Positions 23,205-34,253 of a stretch of DNA of 64,000 nucleotides are shown here, piece after piece. The stretch spans positions 1-64,000 of the forward strand of contig CBFFRP010000645.1 of the NCBI GenBank assembly GCA_965644295.1. Direction: 5' to 3'. The notes beneath the pieces are model-generated. The model ran no database searches. It saw only the letters and a list, made by a program, of their open reading frames with translations, and had not been told where the DNA came from. The DNA comes from Paraphysomonas bandaiensis (taxonomy: Eukaryota; Chrysophyceae). The position numbers and the translations under genes were made by a program. Every line of letters starts with the position of its first letter. Position 1 is the stretch's first letter.

Positions 23205-23409
23205 TAAATGCTACTCTATGAGCCACAATCATTCAGGTGCTTCTAAAATATTAAGAGTTAAAGGCCTACCAAATGCAGTGACTGATATGATTTCTACAGC
23301 TAGACAGGATCCCACATCACCGTAATTGTATACGGCTTGAGAATTTTGAAAGTTTCAAGGCACTTCAAACAAGAGGCTCAAGTCAAGAGAATTTCTATGA
23401 ACCGGAAAC
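23205..23409 (+). repeat. Dispersed repeat, left half of the split copy
   Basis: It aligns with 29716-29922 with few differences: CTCTATGAGCCACAATCATT, AAAGGCCTACCAAATGCA, TCACCGTAATTGTATACGGC, CAAGGCACTTCAAACAAGAG. It continues after the transposon at 24132. Confidence 0.85.
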
Positions 23410-24131
23410 CAGGGATAGGGAACAATATATTGCAATACTATTGTTAGATAGCGTTCCATCAATAGATTTTTTAAACCGGTCCTACAATACAATTACAATA
23501 TATTGCAATATATTAAAGACCACATGACAACCAAACCAACTGCTGCTTATAGCTACTAAAAATCTACCTCGTCCTCATCCTCTGAGCCATCATCGGTGAG
23601 GTCAACATCACCATATTCATCCACAGAATTAATTGAAATATGCTAGTATCCGGCCATAACTGTCGAATAGCTTTCAGAAACAACAGCATATATTAAGTAG
23701 GATGGATACTTTTGCGCAACACTGATATAATATGTTTAGCTGTGCTGAACAGACGTTCCCATGTATTGGAAGTACATACCAGGGCCAGGCAACCGTTAGT
23801 GACTCGTGGATCTGTACGTTTCTTAATTTTTTGAGCTGACTGAAGATTTTTAGTCGCATAGTCAACATCAGCTTCATTATCCTTTGTAATATTGTAATCA
23901 ATTTATCGGTTATTTATATTCATTTTGCACCCTACAGTTGAGAATCTTCTCTTATATGACTATCATAATATTGATTGCAATATACTGCAATAGTATTGTG
24001 AGCTCTTTTAGCAGAAACAATATTGATGGGATTTTTGGCCGGTCGACCAATCAATATATTTTACAATATATTAAAATATATTGTACAATGTATTGCAATA
24101 CAATATATTGTTCCCTATCCCTGCCGGAAAC
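23402..24131 (-). mobile_element. Decayed non-autonomous hAT-family DNA transposon with TIRs and 8-bp target duplication
   Basis: The element spans 23410-24123 (714 bp). Its left end reads CAGGGATAGGGAACAATATA and its right end is the exact inverse (TATATTGTTCCCTATCCCTG), continuing over 23 bp. It is flanked by the 8-bp direct repeat CCGGAAAC (23402-23409 and 24124-24131), the target-site size typical of hAT elements. On the minus strand, around 23650-23830, is a hAT C-terminal dimerisation remnant reading WERLFSTAKHIISVLRKSIHP, then a stop in frame, then YMLLFLKAIRQLW. The transposase is broken and the rest is missing. Both ends and the interior are rich in CAATATATTG-like palindromes. Confidence 0.9.
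23650..23830 (-). pseudogene. hAT transposase C-terminal (dimerisation) fragment, broken
   Basis: The frame reads DPRVTNGCLALVCTSNTWER and continues LFSTAKHIISVLRKSIHPT. The next codon is TAA, and the frame resumes with YMLLFLKAIRQLWPDTS. The order A-TSNTWERLFS...R...L-FLK is the hAT dimerisation signature. The N-terminal zinc finger and the catalytic core are absent, so it cannot make active transposase. Confidence 0.8.
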
Positions 24132-24270
24132 TATATGATAGATTTTTGAGAGACTTTCTTTAGAGCAAGGTATTCTGCATCTTAATGATCCGAATTTTCA
24201 AAAAATGTCGCAGAAATCTAAGTATGCAGACGAGTAATTTCAGATTCCAAAATTGTGTTGAGTTTTGTTT
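24132..24270 (+). repeat. Dispersed repeat, right half of the split copy
   Basis: It aligns with about 29932-30050: CTATATGAT, GACTTTCTTTAG, GGTATTCT, TTAATGATCC and GCAGACGAG. The uninterrupted copy reads CCGGAAAC followed by AATGAAAC where this copy carries the transposon. Confidence 0.8.
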
Positions 24271-25779
24271 TTTCTTTGTCGATGATATTGTCATTTCATG
24301 TGCTAAAATTAAACTTTTCTCAGAGATTAAGAAATAAGACATGAATTAGTATACGATTTGATATGTCAGATATGGGAGACTTGGAACACGTTTTCAACGT
24401 TTGAGTTACTAGGACGTGATCAGTCTGCTTGTACCAAAATGATCTTTACAAAATATGAAGATTTCCTTGTGAAAATTCTCTCTGCTTACTGATGCCTCGG
24501 AACATATAAATTCACCTCCAGTGGAACTTCCATTTGATGTGTGAGAGGAAATAGACGAGTATCCGTACCGTAGCGTACTAGGTGTTACGCTGTTTTTATC
24601 AATCATATATACACGCCCTGGTATATTGCATATATGCTTTAGTTGTTATCACGATATATATATGCTGCTAAAAGCCAACACTGGCTTCATGTAAACTTAT
24701 GACTCACTTCTTACAGTGTGCCAGGAGAACACTTAAAGAAGTAATCCGATGCAGTGGATCCACATTTGATATGGATATTTAGACGGACGCTGACTTGGCT
24801 AGTGATGGACTACAGGATACATTGCATTTTCATCCCGCAGGGCCACTTACTTGGCTATCCATTCTACAGGCTACTGTATTGACATCATCCATGTATCGTC
24901 ATCGTCAGCGAATATCAAGCCATGCATGCTGGTATGCAGGAACTGGTGTGGCTTTGAGGGATCCTGACCGAGATGATGTCAAACATTGATATATATGAGA
25001 AAGAAAGTTGTTAGAGTATATATTCGTTCTGATAGTGATAGCTACAATGTAGCTGGACGATGTAGCTGGCATTGGCTAAGTGGAGAAAGTAATTCAACAA
25101 AAGGAGAAACAAAATGGTGGTATATCTAAGTATATGTACGCAACCGAACAAGTGATGTAAGCACATCGCAACATTGAATATGATGCTGTTTCTGAAAGTT
25201 AACCAGCACATGTGGTCGTGCTGATGATAAGAAGGTTGCCGATTTTGATAGCTGAAATATGCCACCACATGCTTCAACAAAACATGTACTTCAAGTAATT
25301 CTATAGACATACAGTAGTAGCAATGTCTCGACTTCTATCATATCACTGTATGTGTAGATGTATTGCTGTGCGACAAATGCAGGGCACGATATCCTGTGTT
25401 CTTTTTTGTGTATTACTAGAACTATGAAGTTGGACGAAGTAAAGAGACCTGAAAGAGAACTTTCACTCCACAAGTTGAAAAAAACATTTATATTAGGAAA
25501 ACATACGAAGAACCATACGATCAATTAATCAAAGATGTGTGCTTCATACCCCCCTATTGTATATTAAAAACTACGAGCTCGATCGATGCAATATTCATTG
25601 TGGCAGTATGTCACAACGGAAAGCTCAACTCAATCGAACACCGCAAAAGAAACTCATATAAAATATCGTCCACAGTATGATAATATGAAAAACAATGACT
25701 TCATCTAAACACTTTGAAAAAAAAGTACATAGCTGGCATTAAGTTGACGGTACATATGCGGCCTTCACAATGAACACCA

Positions 25780-26177
25780 CTATTCTTTTATAACTGTCAG
25801 ATCTTTGGTAGAGAGAGAATCATTGATGACTACCTGTACAATAAGAGCTTATATACATATAATGATAGCAGTGTGATGTGTACCTCAAATGCAGTGTGAG
25901 TCATACATATGGAGCGTAGTTTCTCCATAATATGAGAATATTTCTCAATAGGTACTTGTATTTGTATCTCACCATCACCAGTTAGCACGACATGATTATC
26001 CACAATATGTGATTCAATAGATGCATGTGTCAGTGCACCATATGGTTCAAAGATGTCGACAATATCATAGAGACGTGAGTTGGGTGGTAACTTATGCATT
26101 GTAAGAGCTATAATCGCCATACCATTGCATGAATTATTGTATGTAGTAGAAGAAGATTGATTTGTTTCCTGTGCCAT
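25780..26177 (-). CDS. Small protein of unknown function, possible RRM-like fold (two exons)
   Basis: Exon 1 is 26177-25884 and exon 2 is 25833-25780, joined in phase 0 across a 50-nt GT-AG intron, giving 115 residues. The order of predicted elements (strand IIALTMHKLP, helix RLYDIVDIFEPYG, strands ASIESHIVDNHVVLTGDGEIQIQVP, helix SHIMEKLRSIC, strand FEVVI) resembles a ferredoxin-like or RRM fold. RNP aromatic residues are not obvious, so RNA binding is not established. The N-terminal 18 residues are Ser/Asn/Gln-rich. I do not recognise the family. The clean intron and the low-complexity-free core suggest a real gene. Confidence 0.55.
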
Positions 26178-26931
26178 CTCAATAATTCCTTTAAATTATA
26201 TTGATATTGACAAATTATGAAGATGAAACTATTTAATGAGATCGTCAGTATGATCTCCATGTATCGTTATTGATGTTACACTCCCTCATGGGAATATATT
26301 CAACATCAATCCCTTTTTTAGGGATTTCATGGGAATCTTTATGATTTTATTGGGATATATATAATATATTTCATGGATTTTGTGATCTATAAATATGAAA
26401 ATACGTGTTTTTAGGGGTATAATTGTAAAATAATTCAATTCAACAAAAATTGATGGAATTTGGAATCTTCTATACAATTACACGATGAGCCAGTCCAAGT
26501 CGTGTGTACGACGTCTACATTCAACACCTGAAAACCTAAAACCCTCAGTTTCTGCAAGATTGCTAGAATATTCAGTATACTAAACATCAAATACGGCTTT
26601 TCTACATTAAATATCGTGATTTTGTATATAAGAACTTGATTACAGTAGTAATAAAACTAAAATTCTAATATTTATATAAATATTCGAAAAAATTTCAGCT
26701 AAATCAATGATTTTTATACTTCTATAGGAAATTTCAGTATCAATCATATACAGTAGTTCAAGTTACTTGTTGATCTTTCTTTCCTATAGAAATCCGACCT
26801 GTGACATACACACATACATATACACACATGCATTAGAGAGTAACACTATTCAACTCAGTGTTAATAGAATCAATTGTGTTGTAAGGAACACTCTATTCAT
26901 TCTCTATCTTTCATACAATAGTCTCATTTCA
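26178..26931. promoter_or_regulatory. Divergent AT-rich gap between the small unknown gene and the AAAP transporter
   Basis: The stretch is very AT-rich with runs of A and T. An open frame runs from 26767 into the transporter, but residues before the ATG at 26932 look like translated leader (CACACATACATATACACACA). I see no other feature. Confidence 0.4.
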
Positions 26932-29209
26932 ATGCCAGCTATAAATATACCTACAGAAAAATCCCCATTACTACATTCCGTACAGCGGAACTCAAGTCAT
27001 TCATCAATACAAAGTAGTGATGAAGTATTCGCTACATCATACGGTATGAATGATCCTGATAAATCTATTGGACCATATTCAAGCTTCGCATTATTAACCA
27101 ATAATATCGCTGGACCAGGACTCATGTCACTTCCACTTCTTTTTCAAAAATCCGGTATTGTACCTACAGTCTTATGTATAAGTATAATGTGTTGTTGTTC
27201 ATCATTAAGTGCTACGATGTTAGCTGAAACTATTGCATCAATACCAGGAAATACAGAATACAGTATGAATATAGAGTATTCTAATGTATTTGATATCCTG
27301 ATGGGAAATTATGCATATTATATTGCGGAAATATTTTTTATTATGGCATGTATGGTACAAGCCTGTACTGGTTTAGTGGAAACCGCACAAAGTTTAGATT
27401 CTTTTTTAGTATCTTATTTACTAGGTACTACATACGGTATACAACTGTATCCTACCTTAAATATAGTTCAATGGTCACTTGATCATTGTACTACTAAACA
27501 AATTCAATTTGGAAATTGTATACCATTTAATGATTCTGGACCGTTAGTTATAACTTCTGGTTTTATAATTGTGACATTATTATTTTTTCCACTTGGTAGA
27601 GGGCATCTTAAGGAGACAATGATTGTACAAATTATCAGTTTTATTTGTTTATCGGTCTTATTATTCGAATTTGATATTGAGTTTTTAACGAAAGGATTAG
27701 TTCACAGGTAAAACTGCTGCTTGTGCTGTTCAATGCGATTGTATATGCTATATTTACTATGTAGTATTAGTGCTATGTGTTATGTTATATATGTATGTTA
27801 TGTTGTATATGTGTTATATATGTGTGTTATGTTATATATATGTTATGTTATATATGTGTTATATATGTGTGTTATCTTATATATATGCTATACTCTATAT
27901 GTAGTGACTAAGATCATACGCAGGTTGCCATGGTTCGGTACAGCTTATGCTGACCTTATTGGCGTCGTACTATTCAACTATGCCTTTGTTATTACTGTGC
28001 CAGCGTGGTTAATAGGTATGGTGTTTGGTGAATTCACTGTTTCCGTATAGCTTTATGTAGTGGATTAGATGTGCTAGTTTTCTGTAGTATACTTATCAGT
28101 GGTATACATTCTTTCAGAGAAAACTCCTTCGACGAATGTCAACAAGTGTATTTGGAGCGCAGCAATATTTTCTAGCTTGCTCTACGTCTCATTTGGAATG
28201 CTTGCTGCGATGGCATACCATCATGATACAGAAGATATGCTTACAATATTAGCTGGAGACAGTGTAAGTGCTATATTTTGTTGCGGAGAATATGCTATGA
28301 TATGGTATATAAAGTTTGTAGTCATATTATATATATATGTATATATTATTATTATAGTCAGCATTTAACTGCAATTGGCTTTCTGTAGGTCCACCATGTT
28401 ACTAAGGTCTGTGCAGCTTTATTTGGGGTGACTATCATTGGAGCGGGGTAAATTATTTTGTTTTATTATTGCCGAACTTATTTTTCTGGGCAGGGTTCCT
28501 GTATTCTGTGTGATAATTAAAAATACACTATATTCCACGAAGGCTTGCGGGGCACATATGAGCTTTTTCTGGTGAGTCATTGTACGTGTCATAAATACCG
28601 CATAATTTTTAGTAATATATATACTACTATATATACACCCCCGAGTATATTTGTGAAGTAGTACGTACAGTATAATGTGATAGTGATATAGCATGTAGAT
28701 GTCTATGTTGTTTTCTCAAGTGCACACCATGTAATATGTAAATAATGCACTGGGTCGTGTGGGGCGAACAGTTATAGAGTATGGGTTGTTCTCCATCGTA
28801 TCTGAAGTCATTATGATCTCTTTTCTGCAGGGGGTCAGTGTTTCCGTACTGTGTTTCTTGGGCTCTTTATCAGGGATCTCTTCTTATGTCAGTGCTCAAC
28901 TGGGCTGGTCTTATTGTCAACGGTGCTGTAGCGTTTATTTTTCCACTTATCGTGTGCAGAGCATTTTTTTCGAAAACCAATAGCGAGATGCATGAAATTC
29001 AACTGACTCACCTTCGCATATCACCCAAGGACCACGAGGCGGGTACGTTTACATTTGATGAGAGAAGCGAGCCTGCACACACTCAGAAGAGTCTTCCGGA
29101 TTGCCTAGTCAAATATCGTCTCAGAATTGTCGAGGGGATTATTGTTCTTTTTGTAGTAATGATATTCACTACAATAATTTACGATGTCATATCTGGAAGT
29201 GGCCCATAG
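26932..29209 (+). CDS. AAAP-family amino-acid/auxin permease-type transporter (six exons)
   Basis: Exons: 26932-27707, 27924-28015, 28118-28263, 28389-28447, 28494-28571, 28831-29209. They give 509 residues with about eleven membrane segments. Family features are the first transmembrane motif NNIAGPGLMSLPLLFQKSGI (residues about 60-80), GVVLFNYAFVITVPAWLIEK in the middle, GMLAAMAY, and VPVFCVIIKNTLY near the end. This is the SLC36/38-like AAAP order. It probably moves neutral amino acids across the plasma or a vacuolar membrane with protons or sodium; substrate and direction cannot be read from the sequence. The N-terminal 55 residues (Ser/Pro-rich) and the loop after residue 440 (acidic, His-rich) are likely cytosolic. 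Start chosen at the first ATG after the CA-rich leader. Confidence 0.85.
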
Positions 29210-30427
29210 TAGTAGCTGTCATAACACGGCGACAGTGAGCACCCTGACTCATATATACCATATATATGCGTGTCTTATGTACTTAACCAAGTGCATTTAA
29301 AGATACAGTAGTTTCTTGAAATTTTCGACATTGATTAGCGCTGTGTCGTAGATTTCCATGGCTTGAATGGACTGCTTGATGTTTATTCGCATTCGTTTTT
29401 GATAGTTAGGAGTTGTATAGGTATATATGATGTTGTCAATGTTCGTATAATCACATTATCCTAATTTATTTACGGTTAGTTGTTAACGAATAATTCGTTT
29501 ACTATTACCAATACGTAGATGGGGATTCTTCATAAGGGCTTAATTCGCAACGAAATCGTAGTCATTAGCTTCCTGAATATCGCCTGTATTATCACTAATC
29601 TGAATAAATCTTATGATATAGATAAATGTGGAGCTAGGTAATGCGTTATTTCTCTGTGCAAGAGCGATGAACAGTGTCGTCTATGTTCCAGTATCAATAA
29701 TATAAACCAGAAATAATAAATGCCACTCTATGAGCCACAATCATTTTAAGTGCTTCTAAAATATTAAGTAGTAAAGGCCTACCAAATGCAATGCTGATAT
29801 GATTCCTACAGCTAGACAGGATCTCGCATCACCGTAATTGTATACGGCTTGAGAATGTTGAAAGTTTCAAGGCACTTCAAACAAGAGGCTCAAGTCAAGA
29901 GAATCTCTATGAACCGGAAACAATGAAACTATATGATCGCTTTTTGAGACTTTCTTTAGGGCTAGGTATTCTATATTTTAATGATCCAAATTTTTTTAAA
30001 AAGTCGCAAAAATCCCATTACGCAGACGAGGAATTTAATAAAGTGTGTTGGTGCTATTCTTGTAGCTTCCTTTGAAATAACTCAGAATATATCTGAAACA
30101 CAATCCACCATGAACATTGCTTCACTGAAACTCAGCAATAGGAGTACTTGTAGTAGAAAGGTGAAGGAAGGGTTGATGTCACGGTTTGATGTACTGTACC
30201 GATTACCGATACCTTTTACGTGTATAGCAACACATGTGTATTCACTTAGTATCAAATAGTAAGTCCCTCGTATTACTTCTGAGATACCAAAGTAAATTAC
30301 CACGATTCAAGTGAATGTTTGAAGAATACAGTAAAACGTGACAAGAGCAAATATCTATACTTGGGTTAATATTAGCCAGCCTAGTTGCGGTCGTTGGTCA
30401 AATTATGTGTAGAGCAAACATGCATAA
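29210..30427. other. Convergent gap between the AAAP transporter and the MAPEG gene, with a dispersed repeat
   Basis: It holds the uninterrupted copy of the dispersed repeat (29716-30050). Short frames (92 codons at 29981-30259 and its antisense) overlap the repeat edge and look accidental. Confidence 0.5.
29716..30050 (+). repeat. Dispersed repeat, intact copy
   Basis: This copy of about 335 bp matches the split copy at 23205-24270 without the transposon. It is the empty-site reference for the hAT insertion: it reads ...GAACCGGAAACAATGAAACT with no insert. No terminal repeats or coding capacity were recognised, so its type is unknown. Confidence 0.85.
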
Positions 30428-30775
30428 CTACATCAACACGCCTGCAGTTCCATTCGCAGCTAAAACTAAAACTGAACATACAGCTACCATCCACGCTATG
30501 CCTCTGTGGGGCTGTAGCTTATAAGCATATGACACTGTGTGGAATATTCGCGACACGGTAAATATGCACACACCAATAATATGAACCTGAGCGCTGAACG
30601 TTGATAACAAGCTCGCCCATGCAACAATAAGCCCCAGGGGGATATTCTCCAAGTCATTGAGAACAATCCTCTGCCAGCGTATGTCCGCCTCTGCATGCTT
30701 TGGATTCGGCTGACCCATCCCGTAGGTCTGCTTGGCTTTATAGAGCTTCGCTAGAGACAGCTGCATGTGTAGCAT
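30428..30775 (-). CDS. MAPEG-family membrane protein (microsomal glutathione transferase type), 5' end uncertain
   Basis: The frame has the MAPEG signature RIVLNDLENIPLGLIVAW (family: RxxxNDxENIxxF) and three further hydrophobic segments ending in VLVLAANGTAGVLM. From the first ATG (30775) it encodes 115 residues, somewhat shorter than the usual 130-155. The same frame stays open upstream to about 30856, where it reads STVHCIYSLHILLMLHMQLS, a good first membrane helix. The true start therefore probably lies further upstream, perhaps in a separate short exon. Members are trimeric ER membrane enzymes that conjugate or isomerise lipid substrates with glutathione. Confidence 0.75.
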   Translation of the reverse strand: MLHMQLSLAKLYKAKQTYGMGQPNPKHAEADIRWQRIVLNDLENIPLGLIVAWASLLSTFSAQVHIIGVCIFTVSRIFHTVSYAYKLQPHRGIAWMVAVCSVLVLAANGTAGVLM

Positions 30776-31925
30776 GAGCAAGATATGGAGTGAGTAAATA
30801 CAATGTACCGTGGAGTCCTCTGGTGGACGAGAGCCGCCAGCGAACCTCCTGCCGCCCTACATATACCATATAACTATACTATATAGTACCCTATAGATAC
30901 CATCGTATACCACACACTGAGACTACAGTCTCTGACCCTACTACCCACTACACCATACGATACTATGCTATACGTGGGTCTATATCTACACATGGATGTC
31001 CATGTCTCTATCTATCTGTATATACGTGTGTATATCTCACTATGTATGTGTATGTATGTGTCTGTATGCCTCTATATATATGTATGTATGTATATACGTG
31101 TATACACACCTGCTGTATATACATGTATATGTCTATGTCTCTCTATGTATGTATGTATGTATATGCGTGTATACGCACCTGTATAAGGATCGTGACAGTG
31201 AACTTCACCAATAAGATAAACGTACACACCATAGTCACTACATGAGCTTCATGGTTAATGGAGAGGTGGGAGGAGGTCATGTTTAGCAGGATTGTATAGC
31301 TTAGATATGATATGGACGACTATATATGCATGTATGTATGTATGTATGTATGTATGTATGTATGTATGTATGTATGTATGTATGTATGTATGTATGTATG
31401 TATGTATGTATGTATGTATGTATGTATGTATGTATGTATGTATGTATGTATGTATGTATGTATGTATGTATGTATGTATGTATGTATGTATGTATGTATG
31501 TATGTATGTATGTATGTATGTATGTATGTATGTATGTATGTATGTATGTATGTATGTATGTATGTATGTATGTGTGTATGTATGTATGTATGTATGTATG
31601 TATGTATGTATGTATGTTTGTATGTATGTATGTATGTATGTATGTATGCATGGATGTATGTATGTATGTATGTATGTATGTATGTATGTATGTATGTATG
31701 TATGTATGTATGCATGTATGTATGTATGTATGTATGTATGTATGTATGTATGTATGTATGTATGTATGTATGTATGTATGTATGTATGTATGTATGTATG
31801 CATGTATGTATGTATGTATGTATGTATGTATGTATGTATGTATGTATGTACAGTATGTATGTATGTATGTATGTATGTATGTATGTATGTATGTATGTAT
31901 GTATGTATGTATGTATGTATGTATG

Positions 31926-31957
<32 letters not shown>

Positions 31958-32180
31958 AAAAGGGTTTTTTTTCTTCGTCGACTTTGCTTAAATACTGCTG
32001 TATATGCTGCTCTTTCACAGCAGTACATACAGCAGCAGTGTACAGTGCAGTCAGTGCAGTCAGTGCATGCATCATATCACAGTCACACATCTTCATAGGC
32101 ATCTTCCAGCATATACACATACCTCCATATATATACACACAACTCACTCTATTAAACTCCTCTCATTATACCATACCATA
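30776..32180. promoter_or_regulatory. Divergent region between MAPEG and PAAT-like genes, dominated by microsatellites
   Basis: The 5' end of the MAPEG gene lies within 30776-30860. From about 30960 to 31200 there are TATGTATG/TGTATATA runs, and 31325-31955 is a long (TATG)n array. The last 70 bases before 32181 are a C/A/T leader without G. Confidence 0.5.
31325..31955 (+). repeat. (TATG)n tetranucleotide array, about 155 units
   Basis: The array is nearly pure TATG with about ten point changes (for example GTGTATG near 31572, TTTG near 31617, GCATGGATG near 31648). One CAG interruption near 31851 shifts the register. Neither strand of this repeat contains a stop codon, which explains open frames of 116-275 codons on both strands; none is a gene. 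Confidence 0.97.
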
Positions 32181-33161
32181 ATGGAAACTACTTCAAATAT
32201 CACTCTAACATGTTCCAATGGATACACTATCACTCCCCAACCCTCTTTATCTATCCAACCAACAGATTCTATGCAACATATTACAACAAATCAACTACAA
32301 CTAACTAACAACAATATAACGGATACATCCCTTCAGGTGTACGTACATACCGAAGAAACATATCTATTACATACATTATTAATTGAAAGTAATGCAAAAT
32401 TTGTAGAAGTATATATACGTATGAATCATGATAAGGATGATCGTTATATAACAACATGCCGTGGTAATAAACTACCTTCTCATGAACTGTATTCTTGTAA
32501 TACGTCAGGTATACTATAGTTATATATTTAACTATGAGATTGTTGAATAGTTTTATTAACAGGCAAATGGAGGTTTAATACACTTGTATTAAAGTTTTTA
32601 TCATTGAAAGGAAGTAAATCATGTCTTACATTAAACACTCTTGCATTTGATGTAACAAAGTATGAAGGATCACCTCAAGTTCCTTCTAATCCATCATTAT
32701 CATCTGCATCTGCCTCTGCTCAAACAGGTGCACAAGAAACCTCTAGTGATGGATTAGGATTCAATATGGGAATGGATACTGCGTCTAGTTTTATGATGTA
32801 TCGAACTATACTTCTTAATGACATGAGGAAACTATTAGATGAGAAGTTAAGGCCTATAGACCAGAGATTATCTCGTCTAGAGTCATCAGTGAATGAGATT
32901 CGTCAACAACAGCAGCAGCGTAAAGCTGTTAATGATCATGTACAAGTAGAGGTGAATCCAAGTAGAGTAGATATGGCCTCCAATGAGGAGGTCGATGATA
33001 TGGACGCAGAAAATTATGAAATAGTTTCAGAATCGCCTGTTGATGGCAGTACAGAGGAGGAAAGTCTTAAGAAGGACATGAGCGCTCTCATATCTCTGCT
33101 TAGAGCTACAAAAACTGAGGACCAAGAACTACAAACTCCCAGTACTAATAGTAGCGGGTAA
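32181..33161 (+). CDS. PAAT (C10orf88)-like protein, tentative
   Basis: Exons 32181-32508 and 32563-33161 (phase 1) give 308 residues. The N-terminal half is a beta-rich domain with SNAKFVEVYIRM, TCRGNKL and NTLVLKFLSLKGSKSCLTLNTLAF. It resembles the discoidin-like N-terminal part of PAAT, a protein reported to bind mitochondrial ABC transporters. After a Ser/Ala-rich linker comes a helical segment LLNDMRKLLDEKLRPIDQRLSRLESSVNEIRQQQQ, typical of a coiled coil, then an acidic tail. The PAAT link rests on architecture and a few motifs recalled from memory, so treat it as a hypothesis. A cytosolic or adaptor role fits the lack of membrane segments and signal peptide. Confidence 0.6.
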
Positions 33162-33348
33162 TGATGGACTTTTAATAATAATTTACTGTTCCATCAACTA
33201 CACATTTCTAGAAAGAAAGTGCACACTACTCGTGGAGGTTATTGCTTTAGTACATAAGTACCGCTAAGTATAGCCAACGTAACTCTAAATGTGCAACTCT
33301 ACAACAGCGTTTATATTGACTATTGGTCATTTTCACAATCGTTAAGAG

Positions 33349-33453
33349 AAGTTTATTGTAATCACACTAGATAGACTCTTTTATTATATTGCATACACAA
33401 ATTGTTATGTATATATAATAAAAGAGTCTATCCAGTTTAATTACAATAAACTT
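33349..33453. mobile_element. Short foldback (MITE-like) element
   Basis: The left arm AAGTTTATTGTAATCACACT continues AGATAGACTCTTTTATTATA. The right arm is its inverse, with three mismatches over about 40 bp, separated by a loop of about 20 bases. The flanks show no obvious long target duplication. Such near-perfect foldbacks are usual for small non-autonomous DNA transposons. Confidence 0.7.
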
Positions 33454-33732
33454 ATCCAATGTGGTAGTGGATGGATGTTCATAAAACGCACGGTGTATTT
33501 AGTATTTATATATTCGTTCTGAAACGTATAAGTGTAGAATCAATCTAATACCCTCATTTCTCATTTAGCTAGATCCAAGTAATATATGACAGTCAAGGTC
33601 TAAGGTTGTAGTCGTCGTAACAAGAAAAGTATATTAAATGAAGGTGTCTGAACGAAGGAATGGAGGGTTTAACTTATACTAATATCACTATGTAACATTG
33701 AATGTATGTAATATCCCCTAAACAAAGTTAAT

Positions 33733-33955
33733 CTCGCACCGTTTCGTGTTGTTCTGGGGATACGCACCGGAGATATTTCTCCGGGAAACTAATGTGAGCC
33801 GCATATATAGTCAACAGATATTGTTCTGCCCACCCATAGCCAAATGCCAATTGTGTAGACGTCTTTGGGCATTGACGAATAAACAGGTATCCAGAGATGG
33901 GCCCACCCCAAGGGCATCCGGGGTATTGACTTCTTGCTGAAGTACATTCATTAGC
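33733..33955 (-). repeat. Dispersed repeat, inverted copy of 3540-3800
   Basis: Read on the minus strand it follows the plus-strand order of 3540-3800: ATACCCCGGATGCCCTTGGG, TTATTCGTCAATGCCCAAAG, ACGTCTACACAATTGGCA, GGGTGGGCAGAACAATATC, GCTCACATTAGTTT, CCCCAGAACAACACG. It is open for 83 codons on the minus strand, but that frame is not kept in the other copy. Confidence 0.75.
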
Positions 33956-34004
33956 ATCAGTTACTTGCATTATGATCATCTATGATAGGCATTAGTTACC
34001 CATA

Positions 34005-34109
34005 TGCATACCAATGCATCCAATGAGGCATACCAATGCATCCCATGAAGGATGCCAATGCATCCCATGAAGGATACCAATGCATCCCATGAAGCATATC
34101 AATGCATCT
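34005..34109 (+). repeat. 23-bp tandem repeat, about 4.5 units
   Basis: The unit is close to GCATACCAATGCATCCCATG plus AAG. Units differ at one to three positions, and the last is cut short at CAATGCATCTG. Confidence 0.85.
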
Positions 34110-34253
34110 GTCAATAAAGAATTGTATAATACTCTTTATGTAAAGGTATGAGATGTCGATGTTATCATTAAGGCAGCACTTCGTACAAGCAACAGTTTGT
34201 TATGCAACATACTGCTGTAGACTGTACGTAGATATATACCGGTATATACACAC

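Larger units (their letters stand above)
22870..25779. other. Gene-poor region with a transposon and dispersed repeats
   Basis: No supported host gene lies here. It contains a dispersed repeat (23205-23409 and 24132-24270) split by a decayed hAT transposon (23410-24123). The remainder, 24271-25779, has scattered frames below 100 codons with no recognised family. Confidence 0.55.

Noticed and set aside
31255-32147. Several frames of 116-275 codons on both strands over the TATG array
   Set aside because: They are translations of (TATG)n and its complement (MYVC and HTYI repeats), with no family features.
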